From assembly GCF_027531815.1 (NCBI RefSeq), contig NZ_JAPZSK010000010.1, forward strand, positions 186,001 through 250,000: a stretch of DNA of 64,000 nt, given 5' to 3'. Within the stretch, counting starts at the first letter, position 1. Each line of letters begins with the position of its first letter. Positions 19,070 to 27,240 of the stretch are shown piece by piece. A program made the translations under genes and the position numbers. This DNA is from Gemmatimonas sp. GTDB taxonomy: Bacteria > Gemmatimonadota > Gemmatimonadetes > Gemmatimonadales > Gemmatimonadaceae. The notes below the pieces were generated by a model, which worked only from the letters and a program-made list of their open reading frames with translations, was not told where the DNA came from and searched no databases.

Positions 19070-20058
19070 GCGAGCAGGGTGCGAACGATGCGAACATAGG
19101 CGTCAACCGACGCCTCGAGTTCCGCCACATCGATGTACTCGATCGGCGTGTGGGCCACATGGATGGAGCCGGGACCGAAGAGGAGCGGTGTGCCCCAGCG
19201 ATCGAGCAGCGGGATATCACTGGTGTACGCCACCGGCTCCACCTCGAAACCGGGGATGGTCTGGAACCGCTGGGCCGGGATGTGCGACCCCCACACCAGC
19301 TCGGCCCGATCCGCTGCCCATGCCGTGAACGCCGCACGCACCGGTTCCACGTCGCCGACGAGCCGAATCATGATCTCGGCTTCCGCGAGTCCCGGGACGA
19401 TGTTGGCCTCAGTGCCTGCACGCAGGACGCCGATGTTGTACGTGGTTACGCCGAGCACGGGATCGGTGGGCAGCGAGAGCGCCCGCAGTTGCGGCAGCAG
19501 GTCGAGCATGGCCTCGAGGGCGCTTTCCCCCAGATGTGCATAGGCCGAATGCGCCTCCTTCCCGCGGACACGGACAATGACGCGCTGCGCCCCTTTGCAC
19601 CCGGCTGCCAACTTGCTCTCCGTGGGCTCGCCGTTGACAAGATACCGGCTCGTGGGGGCAAGACGATTGGCGGCGCGCGCGCCGGGCGACCCCTTCTCTT
19701 CCCCCACCACAAAGAGCAGGTCGACGCGGTCTTCCCCTGCCTCCGCGAGTCGTTGGGCCGCCACCATCATGGCCGCCGCAATTCCCTTGGCATCACAGGC
19801 ACCGCGCCCATACAGCCGCGTGCCTTCGAGACGGGGGGGAACGAACGGGGGGACCGTATCGAGATGCGTGGACAGGGTGACCCCGCCACCACGGCGCGTA
19901 GCCCACAGATTGGAGCGCCCTGGCTCGACTTCCTGCAGCGATACGGTCCAGCCATGGGAGAGACACCAGCGCGAAACGCAATCGACCGCGTCCCGCTCGC
20001 GGCCGGTGGTCGATTCGATGGAAAGCAGTTCCGTGGCGAGTGTGACGACGTCGGACAT
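19066..20058 (-). CDS. dapE: M20-family deacylase, probable succinyl-diaminopimelate desuccinylase
   Basis: A 330-residue di-zinc M20 peptidase. Metal and active-site motifs are STHLDTVPPF, GRGACDAKGIAAAM, VVGEEKGSPGARA and the late FGPGSIHVAHTPIEYIDVAELE; a dimerization domain sits between (VIVRVRGKEAHSAYAHLGESALEAM). M20 members include DapE, ArgE and LysK-type enzymes. Placement in one operon with dapD, the succinylating enzyme, makes DapE the best choice, but substrate cannot be read from sequence. The start is the ATG at 20058; the frame is open upstream but without family similarity. Confidence 0.85.
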   Translation of the reverse strand: MSDVVTLATELLSIESTTGRERDAVDCVSRWCLSHGWTVSLQEVEPGRSNLWATRRGGGVTLSTHLDTVPPFVPPRLEGTRLYGRGACDAKGIAAAMMVAAQRLAEAGEDRVDLLFVVGEEKGSPGARAANRLAPTSRYLVNGEPTESKLAAGCKGAQRVIVRVRGKEAHSAYAHLGESALEAMLDLLPQLRALSLPTDPVLGVTTYNIGVLRAGTEANIVPGLAEAEIMIRLVGDVEPVRAAFTAWAADRAELVWGSHIPAQRFQTIPGFEVEPVAYTSDIPLLDRWGTPLLFGPGSIHVAHTPIEYIDVAELEASVDAYVRIVRTLLA

Positions 20059-20156
20059 GGACTCAAGATACAGGCAATCGACGTGTTGGCGCGCCCCCGC
20101 GCTGGTGTGCGGGTTGGCGCGCGGCGAAGGCCGCACAGCGGTCGGCCAGCGCGCCG

Positions 20157-20384
20157 CTACTGCCTGGCGAGATGCTCGCGGATCACCTGCGTCAGGCTTG
20201 CGTCGTCCATGTCGTCATCCCACCCCGGAGGCACGAGCGCGATGACGCGGTCCGCACCGGAGTTGCACTCGATGGCCACGTGCGCCGTACCCAGGGCCGC
20301 GGCGACATCGCGCTGCTCCACCGGCACTTCCGGCAACTCGAGGCAGATCCAGGTAGTACCCTGCTTGTCCGACACCGTACGCAC
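20157..20384 (-). CDS. Conserved-looking small protein of unknown function
   Basis: A 75-residue acidic protein from a GTG at 20384 that has GGAG five bases upstream. The sequence has alternating strand-like segments (TTWICLELPEV, AHVAIECNSGADRVIALVPPGW) and ends in an acidic helix (DDDMDDASLTQVIREHLARQ). It shows good coding character and a plausible ribosome-binding site. It lies 98 bases upstream of dapE and downstream of tRNA-Leu on the same strand. The family was not recognised. The frame remains open to 20648, but that part looks non-coding. Confidence 0.6.
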   Translation of the reverse strand: MRTVSDKQGTTWICLELPEVPVEQRDVAAALGTAHVAIECNSGADRVIALVPPGWDDDMDDASLTQVIREHLARQ

Positions 20385-20619
20385 AACCGCTCCGGGAAGG
20401 GGGAGAGAGGAACAGTCGCAAACTACCGACGCACGCCCACAAGCGTGAGTCGGACCGGCATTGGAGCAGGCGTGGATCTGCACCACCCGTTTCGCGAGGG
20501 GGATCGGCGGGGGGATCGACCGGCCTTCACGGCGGCGTATCGACGAGCCGACAACCAGACGGGCGCGCCGGCCTGGGGCGCATTGTACGTGGCGGGTGAC
20601 CAAGCCATGCGCCACGAAG

Positions 20620-20703
20620 TACCCGGAGCGGGACTCGAACCCGCACACCCTCGCGGATAAGGGATTTTAAGTCCCTCGCGTCTACCGATTTCGCCATCCG
20701 GGT
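20620..20703 (-). tRNA. tRNA-Leu (anticodon UAA)
   Basis: Minus-strand cloverleaf of 84 bases. The acceptor ACCCGGA pairs with TCCGGGT. The anticodon stem AGGGA/TCCCT encloses loop CTTAAAA with anticodon TAA. There is a long variable arm, and the T-arm is GCGGGTTCGAGTCCCGC. It decodes UUA. CCA is not encoded. Confidence 0.95.
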
Positions 20704-20764
20704 ACACCCCCGGCGTCATCGGGATCGCGCCGTCTGGCGCGCCCCGGCACCGCCAAGAAGACGA

Positions 20765-20790
20765 AACGGGAGCGCGGTGGCGCTCCCGTT
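20765..20790 (-). terminator. Terminator-like hairpin after tRNA-Gly
   Basis: A 10-bp perfect stem (20765-20774 with 20781-20790) and 6-base loop between the two tRNA genes. On the minus strand it is followed by TTCGTCTTCTTGG, which is T-rich. It lies about 39 bases after the tRNA-Gly 3' end, so the two tRNAs may be separate transcripts. Confidence 0.55.
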
Positions 20791-20828
20791 GTCGCAGACT
20801 GTCACTGCTCCCGACCACCTGTGGTCAG

Positions 20829-20901
20829 AGCGGGAAACGGGACTCGAACCCGCGACCCCAACCTTGGCAAGGTTGTGCTCTACCAACTGAGCTATTCCCG
20901 C
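20829..20901 (-). tRNA. tRNA-Gly (anticodon GCC)
   Basis: Minus-strand cloverleaf of 73 bases. The acceptor is GCGGGAA/TTCCCGC, the D-arm contains AGCTCAGTTGGTAGAGC, the anticodon loop TTGCCAA gives GCC, and the T-arm contains GGGTTCGAGTCCC. CCA is not encoded. A strong hairpin follows it before tRNA-Leu. Confidence 0.95.
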
Positions 20902-20970
20902 ATACACCCGGCATATGCCGGGCGACGCAAGGAGTCTAGTCTCGAGTCGGTCGGTGGACAAGCACCCGCC

Positions 20971-22767
20971 TTAATCGCGCAGCCCCAGCGCGTGGCCGGC
21001 GAACCACAGCGTGTGGGCCAGCAGCCCCGCCAGCGCGGCATCTCCGCCGTTGCTGACCGCTCGCCCTTCGGCATCCACCACTTCGGAGGCGATCCCCCCG
21101 TCCAGCGGTGCCCGCCGCAACCAGCCGAGCACCTCCTGCCCCTCCGGCCCCAGAAGCCGGGCGATCTGCAGGAGCAGGACGGTATCGCCGGTCAACTCCG
21201 GCCGCACCGCGCGTGCGGTTCGCCGAAACAACGAATCCTCACGATCCATGGCGTCATACATCGGCAGCCAGAGCAGCGATCCCGACGGATCGTCCGCGAG
21301 CGCCGTTCCGCCGGCCAGGTCGACCGCGGTCGCGAGACGCGCCTTGTCCCCCCGGTCCACGGCGAAGTGACGACGGATTGCTGCCCGAACGGCTGCCGGG
21401 TCCTCCACCGCAGCGGCGGCGTCCTCATCGAGGGTACGGCGGAATACGTCGAGCGCGAGAGCCACGGCCGCATTGCCATGCAACGTGAACGGGAAGGCGG
21501 CAGGTGCGCCCCCTGCGGTAACCTCCGTGGAGTAGAGGGGGATCCGTTCGTCGCGCCGCGCCACGAGGTCATCATGGCTGAGATACAGGGTGTCCGCCAC
21601 CACAGGGTCCTCCACGATCTGGTCGTCACCCGTGTCGCGGATATAGCGGTCCGTGGCGATGGCAAACGCCGCCGGCCCTTCCACACAAAAGCCTGGCTGG
21701 AAGAGCGTGCCATCGAAGTAGTGCACTCCCTGCCCTGGGGCATAGCCGTGCAGTTCACAGGCACGGACCAGCAGTTCGCGCGCGAGGCCGCCATCTGCCA
21801 GCTGAATGGCCGGCAACGTCCACATGAGCGCTTCCCAGTCGCGCACCGTACATCCCATCGAGTGCCACGGGGCGCGCGACCGCAACAGGTAGTAGTGGGC
21901 GTCGTCGAGACCGCGACCCACCGCATAGAAATAGGAGAACAGCAGGTTGCGGTTGAGCAACCGGTCGATGCCCTCGTTCCCGGTCGTCTGTTCCAGCGCC
22001 GTGAGGGCTTCACGCGTGGCGCTGAGCAGTGCCCGCCATCCGCGACGGCGGAGTACGCTTACGGTGGCCTGCGCACCATCGCGTTCCGGACCAACGGCGA
22101 GATAGAACGCCGTCTGCACTGAGCCGCCTGCGGGCGCACTGAGCGTGCGCCGAATGGCAAAGGCCCGCGGTGCATGGGATGCCCCCTGCTCCACCTCCAC
22201 CGTGGCCGGCCCGTCGCTGCCGATGGCGACCGCAACCAGTCCCGGAATCGCCGCCCCTTCAAGCAGGATGACCTCGTCCTCACCGAGGCTGACCACATGC
22301 TCGTCATCGAACGGCCGGGGGGTGCGTACACGCTGCTGCCGATGCCCCAAGGTGCCTTCGACGGCGACCTCCAGCGACACATCGGTCGCACCACGGTTCT
22401 CCACGGCCAACGTGTACACCGCGCCCGAGATGTCGGCGTCGCGCCCATACGGCGCGAAAATCGTACCGCGCACGACCAGCGTGCCGATCGTACACGTGAA
22501 GGTGGGAAGCCACCCCACGGCGCGTTCCCAGGCGATCCCCTCGGCGGCCAGCGCGCGGACCTCGCCTTGGACCCGCACGACCGGGCGCAGCAGTGGCTGT
22601 CCCTCGCCGGAAACGAAGTCGGCAGATCCCGCTACCTCAATGGCAGCGCGTGCACCGCGATGGAGCACGCCGACGGCGTGAATCGCGCCGTCCATGGGAT
22701 TGATGCACGGGAGGGAGAGCCAATGATTGCCCGTGAGTTGCCACGGGATTGAAGGAATCGGACGCAT
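20971..22767 (-). CDS. Glycogen-debranching-like glycosidase (six-hairpin family)
   Basis: About 598 residues. The N-terminal half is beta-rich with W-rich and Gly-rich stretches. The second half looks like the alpha/alpha barrel of amylo-alpha-1,6-glucosidases and related GH15/GH63-like enzymes (APWHSMGCTVRDWEALMWTLPAI, then HYFDGTLFQPGFCVEGPAAFAIATDRYI). No signal peptide is visible, so it probably acts in the cytoplasm on glycogen or maltodextrins. The ATG at 22767 is preferred over a GTG at 22818 because a weak AGGA precedes it. The gene stands alone, divergent from the outer-membrane protein gene. The exact substrate is uncertain. Confidence 0.7.
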   Translation of the reverse strand: MRPIPSIPWQLTGNHWLSLPCINPMDGAIHAVGVLHRGARAAIEVAGSADFVSGEGQPLLRPVVRVQGEVRALAAEGIAWERAVGWLPTFTCTIGTLVVRGTIFAPYGRDADISGAVYTLAVENRGATDVSLEVAVEGTLGHRQQRVRTPRPFDDEHVVSLGEDEVILLEGAAIPGLVAVAIGSDGPATVEVEQGASHAPRAFAIRRTLSAPAGGSVQTAFYLAVGPERDGAQATVSVLRRRGWRALLSATREALTALEQTTGNEGIDRLLNRNLLFSYFYAVGRGLDDAHYYLLRSRAPWHSMGCTVRDWEALMWTLPAIQLADGGLARELLVRACELHGYAPGQGVHYFDGTLFQPGFCVEGPAAFAIATDRYIRDTGDDQIVEDPVVADTLYLSHDDLVARRDERIPLYSTEVTAGGAPAAFPFTLHGNAAVALALDVFRRTLDEDAAAAVEDPAAVRAAIRRHFAVDRGDKARLATAVDLAGGTALADDPSGSLLWLPMYDAMDREDSLFRRTARAVRPELTGDTVLLLQIARLLGPEGQEVLGWLRRAPLDGGIASEVVDAEGRAVSNGGDAALAGLLAHTLWFAGHALGLRD

Positions 22768-22837
22768 GAGTTCCTGACGCACCGACGGATCACGGCGCGG
22801 CGTTGGGAGTATTGTCACCGGCAGATGCCGTCTTTCG

Positions 22838-22866
22838 TTGACGAGCCATCCCCGCCGGACTAAGGT
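22838..22866 (+). promoter_or_regulatory. Sigma70-type promoter of the outer-membrane protein gene
   Basis: TTGACG (22838-22843) and TAAGGT (22861-22866) are separated by 17 bases, about 55 bases upstream of the ATG at 22921. Confidence 0.6.
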
Positions 22867-22920
22867 GCCACGTATCGGTGTAATCTAGCCGGTTTCCCCT
22901 GCTCACCCGACGCGCCCTGC

Positions 22921-24609
22921 ATGACCCGTCTGCCCGCCAGGCCATCCCGCCCAGCATTGCCCGACCGCCGTCGACCTTGGCGTCGCTGGGCCGCCGTCAT
23001 GTCATACGCGGCGTGCACGCTGGGCGGCACCTCAACGGGCATGGCGCAGGCGGTAGCCGGCATTGGTGATGACGCCATTCCAATACCGCGTGGCGGGTAT
23101 CGGCTTCTCGTCGGCGGGCTGTGGAACGATTATCGGGCCGTCTTCGCGCCCGGTTCGACGTCTGGACGCCTCGCGCTCCTGGGCGGGCTGGCCACCAATG
23201 CGTTCGGCACGACGCAGCTGCCCCAACTGACGCCCGTGCAGGCCAGTATTCGAGCGCTTACCGGCAACTCGGCCTTCGCGCTATCGCTCGGGGAGCTTGA
23301 AGCGCGCGGTGAAGTGCGCCAGAGCGTGGCCCCCATCACTGTCGATTATGGCGTTACGCGCCGACTCTCGCTGCGGCTGCTGGTGCCGTACGTGGAGTCG
23401 CGTGATGCCTCCCAGCTCGTACTGAACCGCGCGGGCACCGGTGCCAACGTCGGGCGCAACCCGGCCTTCCTGAGCACAGGGGCCACCGCTCGCGCTGCGA
23501 ACGGGGCCCTGGTGGGGCAGATCGATGCAGCGCGTGCCGCGCTCGCCGCGGAGATTACTCGCTGCAGCACGCCCACCGAAGAGCAGTGCGCGGCGATCCG
23601 TGCCAATCCTGCGGGCGCCCAGGCGCTCGTGTCGCGCGCAGCGGCGACCCGCACGCATCTCGTAACCGTGTATGGTGACGCGACCCGTGGTGGGGCGCCT
23701 GTCGTGCCACTCAACGGATCGGCGTTGCATACGGCGGTCGTCTCCGGGATCGGTGCCCTGCGTACGGATTTCGGCGCGTTTGGCATTACCGCCATTCCGG
23801 CATCGGCCCAACCAGCCGCGGCCACCGTCATCCTGGGGCCCGGTAGCATCGGCACGGTTGCCTCCGACAGCTCGTTCGGCGTTGGGTATGGCCGCCTCGG
23901 CGACACCCGGCGGGCCGGAATTGGAGATGTCGACCTGACCGCTTCGCTCCTGCTGGTCGACAGCTTCAAGGCCGATCAGCTGCGCCGGCTCCTCACCCCC
24001 GGGAGGGGCGTCCGCAGCAATGTGACGCTTGGGTGGCGCTTCGGTACCGCAGGGGCCGATCGTACCGACGACGCCTTCGACGTGCCGATCGGCGACGGGG
24101 CAAACGCGCTGCTGGCGCGGAGCACTACCGATGTGCTGTTCAATCGGTGGGCGTGGATGAGTGCCACCGTGCGTGCCGTGCTGCCATTGGCCGATCAGGT
24201 GGCAATCCTCACGCCCCTGCGGGACGAGGCCGGTACCTTCTCGGCACCGGTGGCGGCCACCCAGGCGCAGCGCACCTTGGGCAATCGTTTCGAGATCGAG
24301 TTGGCGCCGCGCGTGGCGATTGGTGACTTCTTCGGGGTCTCGGCGGCCTATCTGCTGCGCTACTGGGGTAGCGATCTCTACAATGCGGCCGACGGCCCGC
24401 GCCTGACGGTCGCTTCCCGCACCGTGAACGCTGCCGCCTTGGGTTTCAGTTTCTCGACGCTGGCCAGTTATGCACGCGGCCGATCGCGCTTTCCCGCCGA
24501 AGTGATTTACACTCACACCGCGCCGCTTTCGGGAAGCGGTGCCCTCACGCCCGCCATCTCCACCGACCGGCTGGAACTGCGCGTCTACACCGGCTTCCCG
24601 CGCCGCTGA
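22921..24609 (+). CDS. Predicted outer-membrane beta-barrel protein of unknown function
   Basis: A 562-residue protein with a long positively charged head (RPSRPALPDRRRPWRRWAA) and hydrophobic stretch ending near GMAQA (about residue 43), read as a signal peptide with AxA-like cleavage. The mature part alternates short amphipathic strands with aromatic residues (RLSLRLLVPYVESRD, RSNVTLGWRFGTAG, FFGVSAAYLLRYWGSDLYN, LELRVYTGFPRR), as in outer-membrane barrels. A loop carries two nearby cysteines (RCSTPTEEQCAAI) that may form a disulfide. No known family was recognised. Its end overlaps the convergent recN by 25 bases. A promoter lies just upstream. Confidence 0.78.
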   Translation: MTRLPARPSRPALPDRRRPWRRWAAVMSYAACTLGGTSTGMAQAVAGIGDDAIPIPRGGYRLLVGGLWNDYRAVFAPGSTSGRLALLGGLATNAFGTTQLPQLTPVQASIRALTGNSAFALSLGELEARGEVRQSVAPITVDYGVTRRLSLRLLVPYVESRDASQLVLNRAGTGANVGRNPAFLSTGATARAANGALVGQIDAARAALAAEITRCSTPTEEQCAAIRANPAGAQALVSRAAATRTHLVTVYGDATRGGAPVVPLNGSALHTAVVSGIGALRTDFGAFGITAIPASAQPAAATVILGPGSIGTVASDSSFGVGYGRLGDTRRAGIGDVDLTASLLLVDSFKADQLRRLLTPGRGVRSNVTLGWRFGTAGADRTDDAFDVPIGDGANALLARSTTDVLFNRWAWMSATVRAVLPLADQVAILTPLRDEAGTFSAPVAATQAQRTLGNRFEIELAPRVAIGDFFGVSAAYLLRYWGSDLYNAADGPRLTVASRTVNAAALGFSFSTLASYARGRSRFPAEVIYTHTAPLSGSGALTPAISTDRLELRVYTGFPRR

Positions 24610-26342
24610 CCGCCGCGTGGCGTAGCGGCGCGTGGCGGGGAGCCGTCGCTCACCCCGGCCACTGCGGGCAGCATGTCGTCGGCGCCTCGCGACAGCAGCT
24701 CACGGGCATGCGCACGGCTGACTTCGCGATCGGCGTCGCCGCCGAGCATACGCGCGATCTCCACAATGCGTGCCTCATCGGTCACCACCACCGTATCTGA
24801 CGTCGTGACCGTTCCCACGGCGCTCTTGTGGACCACGATGTGGTGGTGCGCGCGAGCCGCGATCTGCGCCAGGTGGGAGATGGCCAGGACCTGGTGATGG
24901 GACGCGACGTGACGCATGAGGGCCCCGACCTGCCACGCGACCGCGCCGCCGACCCCGGCGTCGACTTCATCGAACACCAGCGTTGGCACTTGCTGCAGTC
25001 GGGCCAGCACCGTGCTGAGGGCCAGCATGACGCGCGACAGTTCACCGCCCGAGGCAATGCGCGACAGCGGCCGCGCCTCCACGCCCGCATTGAGCATGGC
25101 CACAAAATGCACGGTCTCCGCCCCCGTGGCCGAGCCCTGATCGAGGGGGGTGAGCACCACCTCGACACGCCCTTCGCGCATGCCCAGATCGGGGAGCAGC
25201 TCGGATACGGCGCGTTCGAACTGCCTGGCCCCCCCGACGCGCAAGCGCGTCAGCTCGGCACACGCTTCGGCGAAGGCCCCTTCCGCGCCAGCGCGCGCGT
25301 CAGCAATAGCCGCGAGGTCGAGCGTCCCCCCGTCCACCAACTCCAGCTCGGATCGGGCGCGCGCGCCCTCCGCGAGCACGTCGTCGATGGTGGGACCGTA
25401 CTTGCGCATGAGCCCCACCAGCTGGTCGCGACGGCGCTCCAGAGTCCGCAGCCGCTGTGGATCCGCTTCCACCGCCTCGGCATACTCGGTGAGCTCGGCG
25501 GCGAGTTCGTCCAACGCATACACCGCCGCATCGAATCCACTCTGGAGTCGATCCATCGTGGGATCGATGCGGGTCAGCGATACCAATGCCCGTCGCACCG
25601 CGCCCAGTCGCACAAGGGCGGCATGCTCGTCTCCCGTGATGGCGGCGGCCGCTTGCGCGGCGAGCCCCTGCAGCTCTTCGGCGTGCGACAGCCGACGAAT
25701 GTCGGCATCGAGTGCCTCGTCCTCCCCCGGGGTGGGTTGCAACTCGTCAATCTCGCGAACGACAAAGCGGAGGTAGTCGGCACGCCGCGTTGCCTCCGAC
25801 CGGCGCTGTTCGAGCTGCCGCTCCCGCGCACGCAGCGCGACCACTTGCGCGTGCGCATCAGCGACGCGCCGCCGCGCCGCCGTGGCCTGCACGTAGGCAT
25901 CCAGCAGTTCGCGCTGGTGATCGACATCGACCAGCTGGCGCGAATCATGTTGGCCGTGCACGCTCACCAGGCGCGCCCCGATGTCGGCCAGCACTGCCGC
26001 TGTGACGGTCGACCCGTTGATCCATGCCCGTGAGCGACCGTTGGTGCCGACTTCACGCTTGAGCACGAGGTGCTGTTCGTCGGCGTCGATGCCGCGCTCG
26101 TCGAGCAGGGCGCGCAGCTCCGGACGCGCACTCACATCGAAGACCCCCTCCACCGTGGCCCGATCGGTCCCGCTGCGAACACGGTCGGCGGCGGTCCGTT
26201 CGCCAAGCAGCATGCCCAGCGCCCCGATGATGATGGATTTCCCTGCCCCGGTTTCGCCGGTCAGGACATTCAGGCCGCGTTCCAGCGGCAGGGTTACCGT
26301 GTCGATGACGGCAACATTGCGAATGCGGAGTTCGACGAGCAT
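24585..26342 (-). CDS. recN: DNA repair protein RecN
   Basis: A 585-residue SMC-like ATPase of double-strand-break repair. It shows Walker A GETGAGKSIIIGAL near residue 30, long coiled-coil arms, and a C-terminal half with a signature SGGELSRVMLALS and Walker B VLVFDEVDAGVGG-like segment (read here as TLVFDEVDAGVGG), followed by QVLAISHLAQIAARA. The start is the ATG at 26342 (MLVELRIRNVAVID). A short unrelated Arg/Pro/Gly-rich tail at the C-terminus overlaps the convergent outer-membrane gene. It is last in the rny-folD-xseA-xseB-ispA-dxs-nadK-recN run, an arrangement found in many bacteria. Confidence 0.96.
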   Translation of the reverse strand: MLVELRIRNVAVIDTVTLPLERGLNVLTGETGAGKSIIIGALGMLLGERTAADRVRSGTDRATVEGVFDVSARPELRALLDERGIDADEQHLVLKREVGTNGRSRAWINGSTVTAAVLADIGARLVSVHGQHDSRQLVDVDHQRELLDAYVQATAARRRVADAHAQVVALRARERQLEQRRSEATRRADYLRFVVREIDELQPTPGEDEALDADIRRLSHAEELQGLAAQAAAAITGDEHAALVRLGAVRRALVSLTRIDPTMDRLQSGFDAAVYALDELAAELTEYAEAVEADPQRLRTLERRRDQLVGLMRKYGPTIDDVLAEGARARSELELVDGGTLDLAAIADARAGAEGAFAEACAELTRLRVGGARQFERAVSELLPDLGMREGRVEVVLTPLDQGSATGAETVHFVAMLNAGVEARPLSRIASGGELSRVMLALSTVLARLQQVPTLVFDEVDAGVGGAVAWQVGALMRHVASHHQVLAISHLAQIAARAHHHIVVHKSAVGTVTTSDTVVVTDEARIVEIARMLGGDADREVSRAHARELLSRGADDMLPAVAGVSDGSPPRAATPRGGQRRGKPV

Positions 26343-26370
26343 GAGAGGCCCCGCTGGAGAACGTACGACG

Positions 26371-27240
26371 TCAGACGGTGTCGCCGTCGCGCTCGGAGAG
26401 TCCGCCCCATCCCAGCTTGCGACGCAACCGCGTGAAGAAAGTCGTGCCGGGAAAGCGCACGATCTGCACCGGGAGGCCGGCACGGCGCACGACGAGTGTC
26501 TCCCCACCCGTGAAGGTAGTACCCACCTGCCCGTCGATCGTTACCAGAAGCTCTTCCGGCCCATCATCTGCACGCACCTTGACTTCGACCTGCGGCGGCA
26601 GCACCAGCGGGCGCATGGCCAGCGTATGTGGTGACACCGGGGTGAGCACGATGCTTTCCACGGTCGGTACCACGATGGGACCACCGGCCGAAAGCGAGTA
26701 GCCCGTGGAGCCGGTGGGCGTGGAGACTACCAGCCCGTCTGCGGAGTAGGAACCGATGGGCTCGTCGTCCACGAATACGGTGAATCGCACGACGCGCGCG
26801 AACCCGCCCTTATGCAGCACGACGTCGTTGAGGGAGCGCCAATTGCACCGCTCCGCTCCCTCACGGTCGAGCGCACACGACTCGAGTGCCATGCGCGGCT
26901 CCGACATGAAGTCGCCGCGGGCGAAGCGACGCACACCCTCCTCGAAATCGGCCCCGCTGCAGCTCGTGAGAAAGCCGAGGCGCCCGAGGTTGATGCCAAG
27001 GATGGGCACCGTGTGTCCGTCCAGCCACCGAGCACCACGCAGGAGCGTCCCATCGCCACCGAGCGTGAACAGCGCCTGCACGGAAGCGGGAGCCCCCAGG
27101 CGCTCCCCTTCTTCGGCGATGTCCCAGAGCTCGTCCTCGAACGCGAGAGTGAGCCCCAACGAGGGAGCGATGTCGAGCAGCGTCCCGAGAATGGCCGGCA
27201 GCCCCACGTACCCCCGGTGACCGATGACGCCGACTCGCAT
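26371..27240 (-). CDS. nadK: NAD kinase
   Basis: A 289-residue kinase that converts NAD to NADP. Signature motifs are TLGGDGTLLRGAR (GGDG phosphate-binding loop), ILGINLGRLGFLTS, the NE/D-type SLNDVVLHKGG, and the C-terminal STPTGSTGYSLSAGGPIV. The ATG at 27240 shares one base with the dxs stop (TGATG). The longer frame to 27528 is the shadow of dxs. The gene is co-located with dxs and recN as in many bacteria. Confidence 0.95.
   Translation of the reverse strand: MRVGVIGHRGYVGLPAILGTLLDIAPSLGLTLAFEDELWDIAEEGERLGAPASVQALFTLGGDGTLLRGARWLDGHTVPILGINLGRLGFLTSCSGADFEEGVRRFARGDFMSEPRMALESCALDREGAERCNWRSLNDVVLHKGGFARVVRFTVFVDDEPIGSYSADGLVVSTPTGSTGYSLSAGGPIVVPTVESIVLTPVSPHTLAMRPLVLPPQVEVKVRADDGPEELLVTIDGQVGTTFTGGETLVVRRAGLPVQIVRFPGTTFFTRLRRKLGWGGLSERDGDTV

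Noticed and set aside
20385-20619. Upstream extension of the 75-residue gene to a 163-residue frame
   Set aside because: The added part overlaps sequence next to tRNA-Leu, is Arg/Pro-rich with no coding pattern, and lacks a ribosome-binding site.
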